Source: Smallanthus sonchifolius (lineage: Eukaryota > Streptophyta > Magnoliopsida > Asterales > Asteraceae). From it: 64,000 bases of DNA. The notes under the pieces are model-generated. The model worked only from the letters and a program-made list of their open reading frames with translations. It did no database searches and was not told where the DNA came from. Position 1 is the stretch's first letter. Each line of letters starts with the position of its first letter. Where the stretch lies: NCBI GenBank assembly GCA_023525975.1, contig CM042021.1, positions 109,165,501 to 109,229,500 on the forward strand, written 5' to 3'. The translations under genes and the position numbers were made by a program. Shown here one piece after another: positions 54,130 to 64,000 of the stretch.

Positions 54130-54265
54130 CTGACCGGTATGTAGTTATCTTACAAACTGAAGTGTTCTGTCTAAGGAAAGAGCGGTGTATAAATCTCTCC
54201 TAGACTCTCCGCTCTTACCTGGGAACATATCTGTTGGAGGTACTACTCTGAAAAGATAACCATCC
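54130..54265 (+). ncRNA. TE3 structured leader RNA module
   Basis: Homologue of 20265-20400. Outer stem GTTATCTT/AAGATAAC (54144-54151 with 54253-54260). Inner stem AGGAAAGAGCGG (54174-54185) with CCGCTCTTACCT (54209-54220), one mismatch, loop 23 nt as in TE1. Shared unpaired blocks: TGTATAAATCTC and GTTGGAGGTACTACTCTG. Here it lies before ORF-a, whereas in TE1 it lies after. Confidence 0.6.
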
Positions 54266-54354
54266 TTGTATAGCTTTAGTTAAGATAAGGATATTGTCTT
54301 TAGTATCTAAGTCTTGACCAAAATAAGATAAGTACTAATATTTTAAGATTGCAG

Positions 54355-55092
54355 ATGTCTGGAGATAATTCTGTACCTGTTTATTATGACCCCAATCGTC
54401 CGATTAAACAAGAATCACCTGAGTATCATCCTTTAGGATCTCGAATGAACCCTATCTCTTCACCCTATTATAATGACAATCCGTTTGCCATTCTCCCTAA
54501 TAACAACTCTCCCGAATACCACCCTCAATCCTATAACTCTTCTTGTCAATGGATGGAGGTTGGTTCAAATTTCAGCAACCGAAATACAAATAATCAACAA
54601 CTGCAAGGAAACAATGAAGCTGAATCAAGTTACATCCAACAGAATAATTCAACCGAAGAGGATCCATCTGAGGAATCCCACCGATATGAACCTGCATCTG
54701 AAAACCCGAAAGACTATCAGTTCAATAATCTTATTTCAAATAGTTTCGACTATCAATCTTATAATTCTGAAAATCATGTTTTATATGACCCCTATATGTT
54801 TCCTGAACCTCCATATGATGGCCCTTTCAAAAAATATTTCCAAACTCCTCCGGAATACCAAAATGTTTATAATGAAATTATGATGGGACTTCGTAAGCCC
54901 CCTCTTAAATATGGTTATCCAGAAAGTATGCCATCTTCTCCTATTGAATGTTTAGACCGTTCGTTGCGTCAAATGGACGAAATAACAAGAAAGAAGATAA
55001 TGGACAAAGCAAGAACCAAATTTTATGGGAAACAAGTATACGAATATGGAGAGGACTTAACGACTCTTGGAAAAGAGCTTATGAAAGATTAG
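54355..55092 (+). CDS. TE3 leader ORF-a (245 codons), function unknown
   Basis: An intact ORF from the ATG at 54355, preceded by TTGCAG. Homologue of TE1 ORF-a, sharing the MSG start and YNEIMMGLRKPPLKYGYP, then LDRSLRQMDEITRKKIMD. Tyr/Pro/Asn/Ser-rich and acidic, with a charged C-terminal helix. No known domain recognised. Being intact while pol carries several stops is notable, though it could be chance. Confidence 0.7.
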   Translation: MSGDNSVPVYYDPNRPIKQESPEYHPLGSRMNPISSPYYNDNPFAILPNNNSPEYHPQSYNSSCQWMEVGSNFSNRNTNNQQLQGNNEAESSYIQQNNSTEEDPSEESHRYEPASENPKDYQFNNLISNSFDYQSYNSENHVLYDPYMFPEPPYDGPFKKYFQTPPEYQNVYNEIMMGLRKPPLKYGYPESMPSSPIECLDRSLRQMDEITRKKIMDKARTKFYGKQVYEYGEDLTTLGKELMKD

Positions 55093-55138
55093 AATCATTT
55101 TTGTTGTATTTTGTAATGTATTTTGTAATATATTTTCT

Positions 55139-55438
55139 TATGAAAGTTATAATGTCACCCCATTATATTCTCGAAATTTTCATGATGGATATGTCGATAT
55201 ACCTTATGAGAATAATCCTAAAAAAGAAGAACGTGCTGACTCTAATATACCTTACATTCCATACTATGAGACGACTCCCATCCCTGCTCCTCATATAAGT
55301 GAGTATGCATCAGGAAGTGAAAGGGAACGAATGTTGTTAAACATAATAGCTGAATTGGAACGAGTGAAAGCTGAAGTTGAAACTCGGAATGCTTTGCTAA
55401 TAAAAGCTCTTAAAGAAAATAATTTTAGAAATTTCTAG
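55139..55438 (+). CDS. TE3 leader ORF-b (about 100 codons)
   Basis: The frame ending at TAG 55436-55438 reads NFHDGYVDIPYENNP, EERADSNIPYIPYYETTP and a C-terminal heptad-like helix (IIAELERVKAEVETRNALLI). It is homologous to TE1 ORF-b. No clear ATG at the start: the frame stays open upstream through TTTTGTAATGTA repeats, so it may be joined by splicing or frameshift to ORF-a. Confidence 0.5.
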   Translation, partial: YESYNVTPLYSRNFHDGYVDIPYENNPKKEERADSNIPYIPYYETTPIPAPHISEYASGSERERMLLNIIAELERVKAEVETRNALLIKALKENNFRNF

Positions 55439-55534
55439 GAACAATAAATTTCTATATGTATCGTCTTCTGTAATGTATTATTATCAATAAAAAGGTTTTG
55501 TTTTGATTCCAATCTCATTTCTATATAGTATGTC

Positions 55535-56790
55535 AAAAATACCGGACCTTCATATCACACCAGAGGAAAGAAGAAACAGACGGCAGTTGAAAATACTGCT
55601 ATTGAATCCCGAAAGGAACTCCAAAAGATGATCACGGAAGGTATCAAGGACTCTCTTCCAATGATCTTTACTGAATTAGAAAAGAGACAAGCCGATAGGC
55701 TATCTACACAGCCATCAAACCTAAAATCTATACATTCTCAACATACCCGAACTATCACTCACTCCCAGCCAGTTACTCTGAAACCTGAAGGTTCCACAAC
55801 CCATAAGACCGAAAAGACTAGGAAAGAAAAATTTTACCATGACTCTTCTGAAGATGAGAGTATGGGTAATAACTATGGTCATATAGAAAAAAAGAGAAAA
55901 GTGGTTGGCTATACATACAAGATGTTTCAGGACTGCAAGCCAGATAACTTCTCTGGGAGAGAAGGAGGAATTGCCACATTAAGGTGGATAGAAAAGACTG
56001 AATCCGTAGTGGCTATCAGCAAATGCGCCGAAAAAGACAAGGTTCTTTATGCCTCGAATTTATTCAAGGACCAAGCATTAGAATGGTGGAACAACATTGT
56101 TGTTTCCAAAGGAAGAGAAGCAACCTATGCAATAGGCTGGAGTGCTTTCAAAACCCGAGTAGAAAAGAAGTATGTTCCCTAGAATGAGAGGGAACAGATA
56201 GAAGGAAAATTATTGAGTCTTAAGATGATAGGAACAAATCATCAGGAGTATTCCACCAAACTCCTTGAATATGCTAGAATAGTTTCACATCTTGCTACCC
56301 CTGAATCAAACATGATAAAGCATTATATTTGGGGTTTGATTGGAGAAATTCGCGACATGGTCAAAGTCGCAAATTGTGAAAATCTTGATGATGCTATGGA
56401 TCTAGGAGCTTCACTAACCAGTAGTTTGATTAGAAACTACGAGGAGGGAAAGAAGAAGAAGGAATCTGGGCAAGGCCCAAGTGGATCAAAGAAATCCAAT
56501 TTTACTCCCCGAAACAACAACTCTTCCATTCCGGAATGTCCCAAGTGCAGAAAAAGGCACTTAGGACAATGTCGTGCTGGACTTTTCTGCAACTTTTGCA
56601 AGATGTCCGGTCACAAAGCAGAGAATTGTTTCAAGAAAAAACAAATTACTAGTTTTTAATGTGGTGAAACCGGCCATATCAAAATCAATTGTCCCAAGCT
56701 AAAGAAATCTGATGGGACTGGTCCAAAACCTGCAGATGGAGTAAAGAAGAATGCGTGGGCATTCGTTCTCCATACTCATGAAGCAGCAGG
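55535..56790 (+). pseudogene. TE3 gag with zinc knuckles, broken
   Basis: An ATG at 55530 is one base out of frame with the GPSYHTRGKKK block. The main frame, from 55628, has LRWIEKTESVVAISKCAEKD, NLFKDQALEWWNN, a TAG at 56180, then LKMIGTNHQEYSTKLLEYAR and IWGLIGEIRDMVKV. CCHC knuckles CNFCKMSGHKAENC and CGETGHIKINC are separated by a TAA at 56657. Confidence 0.85.
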
Positions 56791-56791
56791 T

Positions 56792-58228
56792 ATGCCCGAT
56801 GTCATTACGGGTACATTTCTTGTCAATGATATTTATGCTCGAGTTTTGTTTGACTCTGGTGCAAACCCAAGTTTTATAGATCATAGATTCTATATACTGT
56901 TAAATAAAACTCTAGCTAAGTTAGACAAGAAATACGTGGTAGAAACTGCCAATGGGGACCTAGTTCGAATCTCTGAAATCTTAAACGATTGTAATATCAC
57001 ACTATCAGGACATGTTATTCCTGCACAACTGTTGCCAATGACTTTGGCAGGTTTTGACATTGTATTAGGAATAGATTGGTTAGCCTCTAACCAAGCTTGT
57101 ATCCTGTGTGATGAGAAAGCTATAGAACTTCGTTCAAAAGGCAATATCTTGACTATACATGGCGATAAATTATCCAACTATGTTGGAAAATTTTCCATGT
57201 TAAAAGCCACAAAATACTTACGAAAAGGATGCTTAGCATACCTCGTATATGTAACCACCGACACTAGAAAGAAGATCGAAGATGTGCCGGTTGTAGCTGA
57301 GTTTCCTGATGTTTTTCCCGATGAACTGCCTGGAATTCCACCTGAAAGAGAAGTGGAATTCAGAATTAATCTGGTACCCGGTACGGCACCAATTGCCAAA
57401 GCCCCATAAAGATTAGCTCCAACGGAGATGGCAGAATTAAAGAAACAGTTGGATGAATTGCTCGAAAAAGAATTCATAAGACCAAGCTCGTCGCCTTGGG
57501 GAGCTCCGGTCTTATTCGTTAAAAAGAAATACGATTCAATGCGTATGTGTATCGACTATCGTGAACTGAATAAAGTCACGATTAAGAACTGTTATCCACT
57601 CCCCAGAATCGATGATCTCTTTGATCAACTCCAGGGAGCTCGATGCTTTTCAAAAATCGATCTTCGTTCTGGCTATCATCAATTGAAAGTTCAGGAAGAA
57701 GATATTCCTAAAACTGCCTTCAGAACTCGATATGGTCATTATGAGTTCTCGGTAATGCCGTTTGGACTTACTAATGCACCAGCAGCTTTCATGGATATGA
57801 TGAATCGAGTTTGCAAACCTTACTTAGACAAATTCATTATGGTATTCATTGACGATATCCTTATCTACTCCAAGAGTAAGGAAGATCATGCTAATCATTT
57901 GAAAATCTTGCTTGAACTCTTGAGAAACGAAAAGCTTTATGCTAAATTCTTAAAATGCGAGTTCTGGTTATCAGAAGTTCAATTCCTTGGACATGTCATT
58001 AACGCTGATGGCATCCAAGTTGACCCAGTTAAATTTGAGGCTATATCCAAATGGGAAATCCCGAAGTCTCCAACAGAAATTCGTAGTTTCCTCGGATTGG
58101 CCGGTTACTATCGAAGATTTATCCAAGATTTTTCTCGAATTGATGTTCCATTAACTTCTCTAACTCGCAAATCAGTTAACTATGAATGGGGATCAAAACA
58201 ATCTGAAGCTTTTGAAACTCTGAAATAG
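56792..58228 (+). pseudogene. TE3 protease and reverse transcriptase
   Basis: Protease RVLFDSGANPSFIDHRF (D-S-G intact) and GFDIVLGIDWLASNQ; a TAA at 57407 separates it from RT. The RT frame 57428-58228 is complete: SSSPWGAPVLFVKKK, MRMCIDYRELNKV, DLRSGYHQLKVQEED, FGLTNAPAAFMDMMNRV, catalytic FIDDILIYS and SFLGLAGYYRRFIQD. It ends at a TAG (58226). Confidence 0.9.
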
Positions 58229-59880
58229 AAACTGACACAAGCACCCATATTGGCCTTGCTAGATGGAAATGAAGGCTTTTCAGTATACTGTGATGCTTCA
58301 CACATCGGCTTTGGTTGTGTGTTAATGCAAGGGAGCAAAGTTATTGCTTATGCTTCTCGACAATTAAAAACTCATGAAAAGAATTATACGACTCATGATT
58401 TAGAATTGGGTGCCATAATCTTTGCACTGAAATTATGGAGGCACTATCTATATGGAGTCAATATCTATATGGAGTCAAATTTACCGTGTTCACTGATCAT
58501 AAAAGTCTGAAGTATATATTCAGTCAGAAAGAACTGAATATGAGGCAAAAACGTTGGATGGAAGTCTTGAATGATTATGATTGCGAAATCTGTTATCATG
58601 ACGGAAAAGCTAATGTTGTAGCTGACGCCTTGAGTAGAAAGGAACATGAGAAACCTAAACGAGTTCGTGCTTTAAGACTCGATCTCCAAATCGATCTTAT
58701 CACTCGTATTAAGGAATCTCAGAAACTTGCTTTACAAGAATCTAACCTGGAGAATGAAGGATTGGGAGGAATGATCGACCAATTGGTCAAAGGAGATGAT
58801 GGAATTCTTAGAATGAATAAAAGAATTTGGGTTCCTATCTATGGAAGCGTACGTGAAGAAATTCTTGAAGAAGCCCACAAATCTAAATACATCATGCATC
58901 CTGGAAACGATAAAATGTATAAAAACCTAAAAACCAACTATTGGTGGATAGGAATGAAGAAACATATTGCTATCTATGTTGCAAAATGTTTAGCATGTTC
59001 TCAAGTTAAAGCTGAACATCAAAGCTATCTGGCTTGTTACAGCAACTTGAAATTCCTGTATAAAAAATGGGAAATGATAACCATGGAATTCATTACTAAA
59101 CTTCCCCGAACCAGTCGTGGGAATGATACAATTTGGGTTATTGTTGACAGACTTACTAAATCTACTCATTTTCTTCCTATGAAAGAAACATTCAACATGG
59201 ATAAGCTGGCACAATTGTACGTTAATGAAATCGTATCATTACACGGTATGCCACTATCTATTGTGTCAGATAGAGATAGTAGGTTTACTTCTCGATTCTG
59301 GCAAGCCAGATAGCTTTGATGGTCTGAAATAGGAGAAAATCAGTTATCCGGACCTGAAATAGTCCTGGAAACGACTGAAAAAGTTACTCAAATAAAAGAT
59401 AGATTGAAAGCGGCTCGTTATCGTTAAAAGAGTTATGCTGATAAGAGACGAAAGCCGTTAGAATTCAACGTCGGTGATAACGTTCTGTTGAAAGTTTCAC
59501 CATGGAAAGGCGTCATAAGATTTGGAAAGAAAGAAAAATTAAGTCCTAGATTCGTAGGACCATTCAAAATCCTGAATAGAGTTGGGCTTGTGGCCTATCA
59601 ACTCGAATTACTAGAAGAAATGAATGGAGTGCATGATGTATTCCATGTGTCAAATATACGCAAGTGTTTGGTAGATGAATCTCTGGTAATGCCCCTACAA
59701 GATCTAGAGGTAGATGAAAAATTAAGATTCATGGAGCAACCTCTGCAAATCAAGGACAGGCAGGAAAAGAGATTAAAAAGAAAGAAATTGATGATCGTGA
59801 AAGTGAAATGGAACTCCAGATGTGGCCCTGAAAACACGTGGGAACTGGAGTCTAAAATGGAAAAGAAATATTCTCACTAG
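58229..59880 (+). pseudogene. TE3 RNase H and integrase, with 17-bp duplication and core deletion
   Basis: RNase H: FSVYCDASHIGFGCVLMQ, THDLELGAIIFALKLWRHYL. A 17-base tandem duplication (TATCTATATGGAGTCAA, 58445-58461 and 58462-58478) shifts the frame just before VFTDHKSLKYIF. Integrase: HPGNDKMYKNLKTNYWWIGM, CLACSQVKAEH, TMEFITKLPRTSRGNDTIWV, SDRDSRFTSRFWQA, then a deletion of about 220 bp relative to TE1 (junction near 59305) removes the catalytic-Glu segment. The tail LSPRFVGPFKILNRVG and VKWNSRCGPENTWELES remains. Confidence 0.88.
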
Positions 59881-59924
59881 TTCGAATGAACTGGAGGACG
59901 AGATTAAAACAAGTTGGGGGAGGA

Positions 59925-61493
59925 TGTAACACTTGCCATAAAAATGTCCAAGATTTGACTAAGGTACAAACCACAAGGACTATAAGTGTAAATAACCTAT
60001 AAATCAAGGTTCAAAAGGTATAAATCATGAAAATCCAACGGTAACGGACCGTCACAAGACAGTCACGGACGATAACGATCCGTTACAGGCTGGGCACCTG
60101 AACCCTGTTAGATTGCCACGTGTCCAGTGACTAATCTTCCAAATCTGACGCGTGGAAACACTATAACAGACTGTCACGCCTGGTAACGGTCCGTCACGGC
60201 CCCAGACTCACCCTGGTGCACCACGCATCAACTTCGTAACGGACCGTCACTCCTGATAACGGTCCGTCACGGCTCAAATTGACCAGAGGGCGACACGCGT
60301 CAGATGACTCGCGAACCCTAGTCTGGTGACGCACCGTCACCACCCGTAACGGTCCGTCACGAGTTCAGATTTTCCCCTATAAATAGTTGGTCGATTTCAA
60401 CTCATATTCTCATCCCACAATCAACTTTCTCACTCACATTCCATTCCAGAGAAGTACTAGCTCGATCCCAAAACTTCCGATTCGATTCCGGCTCTTTGTA
60501 GTGCCCGGTTAAGCAAGAAACGTTCGTAAAGGTGCTGGTACGCTAGAGAAACCAAGTTAAGAGGATAATCTATAAGCTTTCGACTTAGAGGCTCATTCTT
60601 ATAACCAAGGTGAATACTTTATCTCTCTGAAAACTTGTGTCAAACATTTTATTTACGAAAATGGCCAAATAAAGGTTAAGTGAATAATGCTCAACGTTCT
60701 TCTATGAACAAATCATTCAGGCCATAGGTATGCGTAAAACTTGCAAGAGATACAAGGGTCTCGAGTGAAATTCTCGGATTGCTGCTGGTGCTTGTCTTAT
60801 AACAACTTCGGAGGCAAACCTGTCCATTGTTATAAGACATGACGCCAGTGTATACTGTGGTGCGATTGAACAGGATGGGCATGTTGAATGTGTGGATTGA
60901 ACATAAAGTTGTGATTATGAAATTAATACTTGTTTGTGCCAAATGATTTTATCGTCAAGATAATTGTATTCACTGGCGTTCGCGCTGACATTTATTTTTA
61001 AAATGTTTTCAGGAAATGAATAAATTGAAATAAGAATGGGGTATGGGCAGACATCAGATCTGACCCATAAAAAGATTATGTGAGAGGTAGACATCAGATC
61101 TGACCTATGAAAAGGATAACTTGCACGTTGGATTCTCAGACTTCGTGTATAGAAAATCCTAAACGAAAAAAAAGGAAATAGGACCAGGGGATTGATCAAC
61201 CATGGATAGTTCTATTTCCGGTGGCAAGTATTATATTTGATTTCAAACTCTGTTTTGTAATCAAAATGGAAAGGGTATTTAAATCCCTATATTTATAAAA
61301 GTAAATATAAAACTTTTGTCTTCCAACTGAGTTTTGATATTTACAAATACAACCCTTAAGTTTCAAAGAATGTTGAAACGATCCTTTTGAAAAAGACTTC
61401 CGCTGTATTTATAAAAAATCTGAAATCAAAGTTCAAAGGTGATGCTAATCATGCTCGCACACGTCCAGGGGATGCCTGGGGCGGGGTGTGACA
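59925..61493 (+). repeat. TE3 3' LTR
   Basis: Starts TGTAACACTTGCC, carries the palindrome array (60040-60362) and TATA box, and ends GGGGTGTGACA. Colinear with the 5' LTR with scattered substitutions. Confidence 0.92.
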
Positions 61494-62625
61494 CCTACAC
61501 AGCAGTGGGCCGGCCCACTGTCTGCTTATCCTCAACAGTTCTGGGCTCCCCAGCAGTTGAACCAATGGACCACCAACCCACCTTGCCCATACCCCACTGT
61601 CTCAAGGCCTACTTCTGCTGGATCGGGCCTTCTTGGGCTGAGACCTCCTCAGTCATATGCCGCTTCATACGCCCCTACAAATATTGATCAAGCACTCTAC
61701 ACCATGTCCCTCAACCCACCAGATCAAACATGGTACATGGATACCAGGGCCACTACACACATGACGAATAACCAAGGTAACTTCTCGTCGTTTTTTAATA
61801 ATAGCATTTTACGAAATATAATGGTTGGTAATGGCACAACCATTCCCGTTAGTGAACATGGCAATCAAAACCTTCCACCACCTTATCCACCTTTTAAACT
61901 AAATCAAGTTCTTTTTGCTCCTCAATTAATCAAAAACCTTCTTTCTGTGCACCGTCTCACAACTGACAATCTTATTTCTATTGAATTTGACCCATTCGGT
62001 TTTCTTGTGAAGGACCTCAAGACTCGGATCCCTATCCTACGATGCAATAGTACTGGTTACCTCTACCCTCTCACTCCTCAAATTGTCTCCAAGCTTGCTT
62101 CTCCATCAACGTTTGCTGCCATCTCCCATCAACTATGGCATAACCGATTTGGTCACCCGGGATCAAACATATTGCATGCACTTAAGAATTCTAGTTCTAT
62201 TGATTATGGAAAAATAAATAATAAAGTTTGTCAATATTGTGTGTTTGGAAAAAGTGTTAGTTCCCTTTGTTGATTCTGTTAATCGTACTTTTATGCCTTT
62301 TGACATCATTCATAGTGATCTTTGGACCTCCCCTATCCTAAGTACCAGGGGTCACCGTTATTATATATTATTTCTTGAAGTTTTTACTAATTTCTTATGG
62401 ACTTACGCAATAAGTAAAAAGTCTCAAGTTTATTCCATATTTTGTCAATTCTCCAATCTCATATCCACACAATTTGAAAGAAAAATAAAAGAGTTTCAAT
62501 GCGATAATGGAAAAGAATATGCTAACTTATATTTCAAACAATTTTGTGAACAAAATGGCATGCTCTTCCGATTCTCTTGCCCACACACCTCTTCCGAAAA
62601 CGGAAAAGTCGAGCGCAAAATACGT
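61494..62625 (+). pseudogene. C3 protease and integrase N-terminal part
   Basis: After TE3 a Pro/Gln-rich linker leads to WYMDTRATTHMTNNQGNF, the copia protease site with Gly changed to Arg (D-T-R for D-T-G). The zinc finger (LWHNRFGHPGS...CQYCVFGKS) follows. A frameshift near 62260 leads to the integrase core: FDIIHSDLWTSP, FQCDNGKEYAN and SSENGKVERKIR, then a TAA. The catalytic D, D and E are present. Confidence 0.87.
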
Positions 62626-64000
62626 TAAATAAACAACATTGTTCGGACACTCCTTGCCCAAGCCTCCCTTCCCAACACCTATTGGCATCATGCCCTTGAG
62701 ATGGCCACTTACCTTCTAAACATACTACCCAACAAAACTCTTCAATACAAAAGCCCCACAATCCCTATACAACCTAACACCATCTTATCATCATCTCCGT
62801 GTGTTTGGTTGCCTTTGCTATCCATTACTTCCATCTACCACTATTCACAAACTTCAACGCCGCTCCAACCCGTGCATATTCCTTGGATACCCCACAAACC
62901 ATCGGGCTACAAATGTCTTGACTTAGCCACTCACCAACTCATCATTTCCCGCCATGTCGTCTTTGACGAGGCAACCTTCCCATTTACCAACCAACCCAAA
63001 ACTACCACCCATTCATATGACTTCCTCACAAACACCATACACCCTTCTCTATGGTCCCACATACAATCCTCCCATGAAACAACTCAAACTTGCTGCCCAT
63101 CCTCACCTTCGGCCCAGGCCCAACCATCCCCTCCTCACTCCCCAACGACTCCAGCCCATTCCTCTCCAATATCAGCCCAGGCCTAGCCATCCCCTTCTCA
63201 CTCCCTAATGGGTCCAGCCCATTCCTCTCAAATAAGCCCAGGCACATCCATCTCCACCCCATTCACCTATCGGCCAGCCTACAAAACCACCAATCTCCCT
63301 CCTCTACAGACATACTCCAGACTCCCCAAATTTGTCTCTCACCCCACTATTACTGCCCAACGATCACCTGACCTGCCCACATCCCAAACCCACGAGCAGC
63401 CTCCAGCTTGAACTGTAAGAACAAGAGCAATGGAGGGCCACCAAACCCAAACAACTCTTCAATCTCCACTCGTCCTCTATCATACCCATTCCTAAAAACC
63501 CAAAGATTGCCCTGGACACCACAGAATGGTTTAATGCTATGACTGACGAGTTTAATGCTCTTATTAAAAGTAAGACGTGGGAATTAGTTCCTAGACAACC
63601 ACATATGAATATTATTCGAAGCATGTGGCTTTTCCGTCACAAATACAAGTCTGTTGGGTCCTTGGAGCGATACAAGGCACGGTTGGTATGTGATGGAAGA
63701 AACCAACAGGTTGGTGTGGACTGTGGAGACACCTTTAGTCCCGTCATTAAGCACACAACCATTAGAACAGTCCTGACCCTTTCTCTTTCTCAATCTTGGT
63801 TGGTTCACCAACTCGATGTCACCGATGCTTTCCTTCACGTGAATCTCAATGAGACGGTCTACATGTACCAACCAATGGGTTTTCGACACCGTCATTACCC
63901 GGATCACATTTGATTACTCAAGAAATCCCTTTTTGGCCTTAAGCAGGCACCCCGAGCATGGTACCAACGTTTCACCGACTTCGTCACCACCTTGGGATTT
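62626..64000 (+). pseudogene. C3 integrase tail, linker and RT (continues off window)
   Basis: NNIVRTLLAQASLPNTYWHH and MATYLLNILPNKTLQYKSP, a frameshift near 62780, then SGYKCLDLATHQLIISRHVV. A Pro/Ser-rich linker holds an imperfect tandem repeat of about 65 bp (63120-63245). RT: MTDEFNALIKSKTWELVPRQ, KARLVCDGRNQQVGVDCGDT, VHQLDVTDAFLHVNLNETVY, a TGA at 63910, then LKKSLFGLKQAPRAWYQRFT to the edge. YVDD is beyond the window. The RT is similar to C5's. Confidence 0.85.

Larger units (their letters stand above)
52439..61493 (+). mobile_element. TE3: full-length Ty3/gypsy retrotransposon (TE1 relative)
   Basis: LTRs 52439-54014 (1576 bp) and 59925-61493 (1569 bp); TSD CCTAC at 52434-52438 and 61494-61498. 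The Met-tRNA primer site follows the 5' LTR and an AGTTGGGGGAGGA polypurine tract precedes the 3' LTR. Same domain order and similar proteins as TE1, but the LTRs differ except for the palindrome array and the GGGGTGTGACA-like end (5' copy mutated to GGGGTGTGAGA). It landed inside C3's gag. Stops plus an integrase deletion make it non-autonomous. Confidence 0.93.
51337..64000 (+). mobile_element. C3: Ty1/copia element, split by TE3 and running off the right edge
   Basis: A 155-bp 5' LTR (51337-51491, TGTTACGAATC to AATCCTTCA) is followed by the primer site TGGTATCAAGAGC. gag runs to 52438, where gypsy TE3 is inserted (TSD CCTAC). It resumes at 61494 through PR, INT and RT to the window end. 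The 3' LTR is outside. The left target site would be AGATA (51332-51336), which overlaps the tip of the neighbouring Helitron. Confidence 0.88.

Overview
The window is nuclear DNA of a flowering plant, most likely a dicot with a repeat-rich genome; an asterid such as Asteraceae is my guess from the style of the repeats and is not proven. Evidence: a spliced gene with plant-type exons, abundant plant LTR retrotransposons primed by initiator Met-tRNA, hAT, Mutator-like and Helitron relics, and tRNA-derived SINEs. There is no bacterial, CRISPR or operon-like structure. Layout: 1-2188 is the 3' part of a decayed hAT transposase gene and its GC-rich end. 2982-10610 (minus) is the one apparently intact host gene, general transcription factor TFIIB, in seven exons that join without a stop to 312 codons. 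Its introns hold a fold-back with a Helitron, two SINEs, a palindromic MITE and an internal tandem duplication. 10.6-18.0 kb is gene-poor: Helitrons, a TSD-bounded retroposon, a hAT C-terminal relic split by a Mutator-like MITE with an internal minisatellite, and a copia RT scrap. 18007-29677 is a full-length Ty3/gypsy element (TE1, TSD CCTAT) whose 3' LTR carries a nested solo LTR (25875-28617, TSD CCATT). 29.7-33.7 kb is MITEs, Helitron ends and a long inverted repeat behind a TATA box. 33677-38595 (minus) is a Ty1/copia element (C1, TSD AAAAA). 38693-50536 (minus) holds exons of a villin (actin-binding gelsolin-repeat) pseudogene, torn open between 41.4 and 48.4 kb by a gypsy element (Gy-R), an internally deleted copia (C5, itself carrying a hAT MITE) and a truncated copia (C4). 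50861-51334 is a Helitron. 51337 to the right edge is another copia (C3), interrupted in its gag by a second full-length gypsy element (TE3, 52439-61493, TSD CCTAC). All retroelement coding regions carry stops, frameshifts or mutated active sites, so none looks autonomous. The two large gypsy elements are related and share an unusual 5' architecture: U3 arrays of a palindrome (GTAACGGTCCGTTAC type) just upstream of the TATA box, a hairpin next to the primer binding site, a roughly 130-nt leader RNA module whose stem shows compensatory changes, and two extra ORFs before gag-pol. These are the best candidates here for something not well described. All calls come from reading the sequence; no database search or folding program was run.
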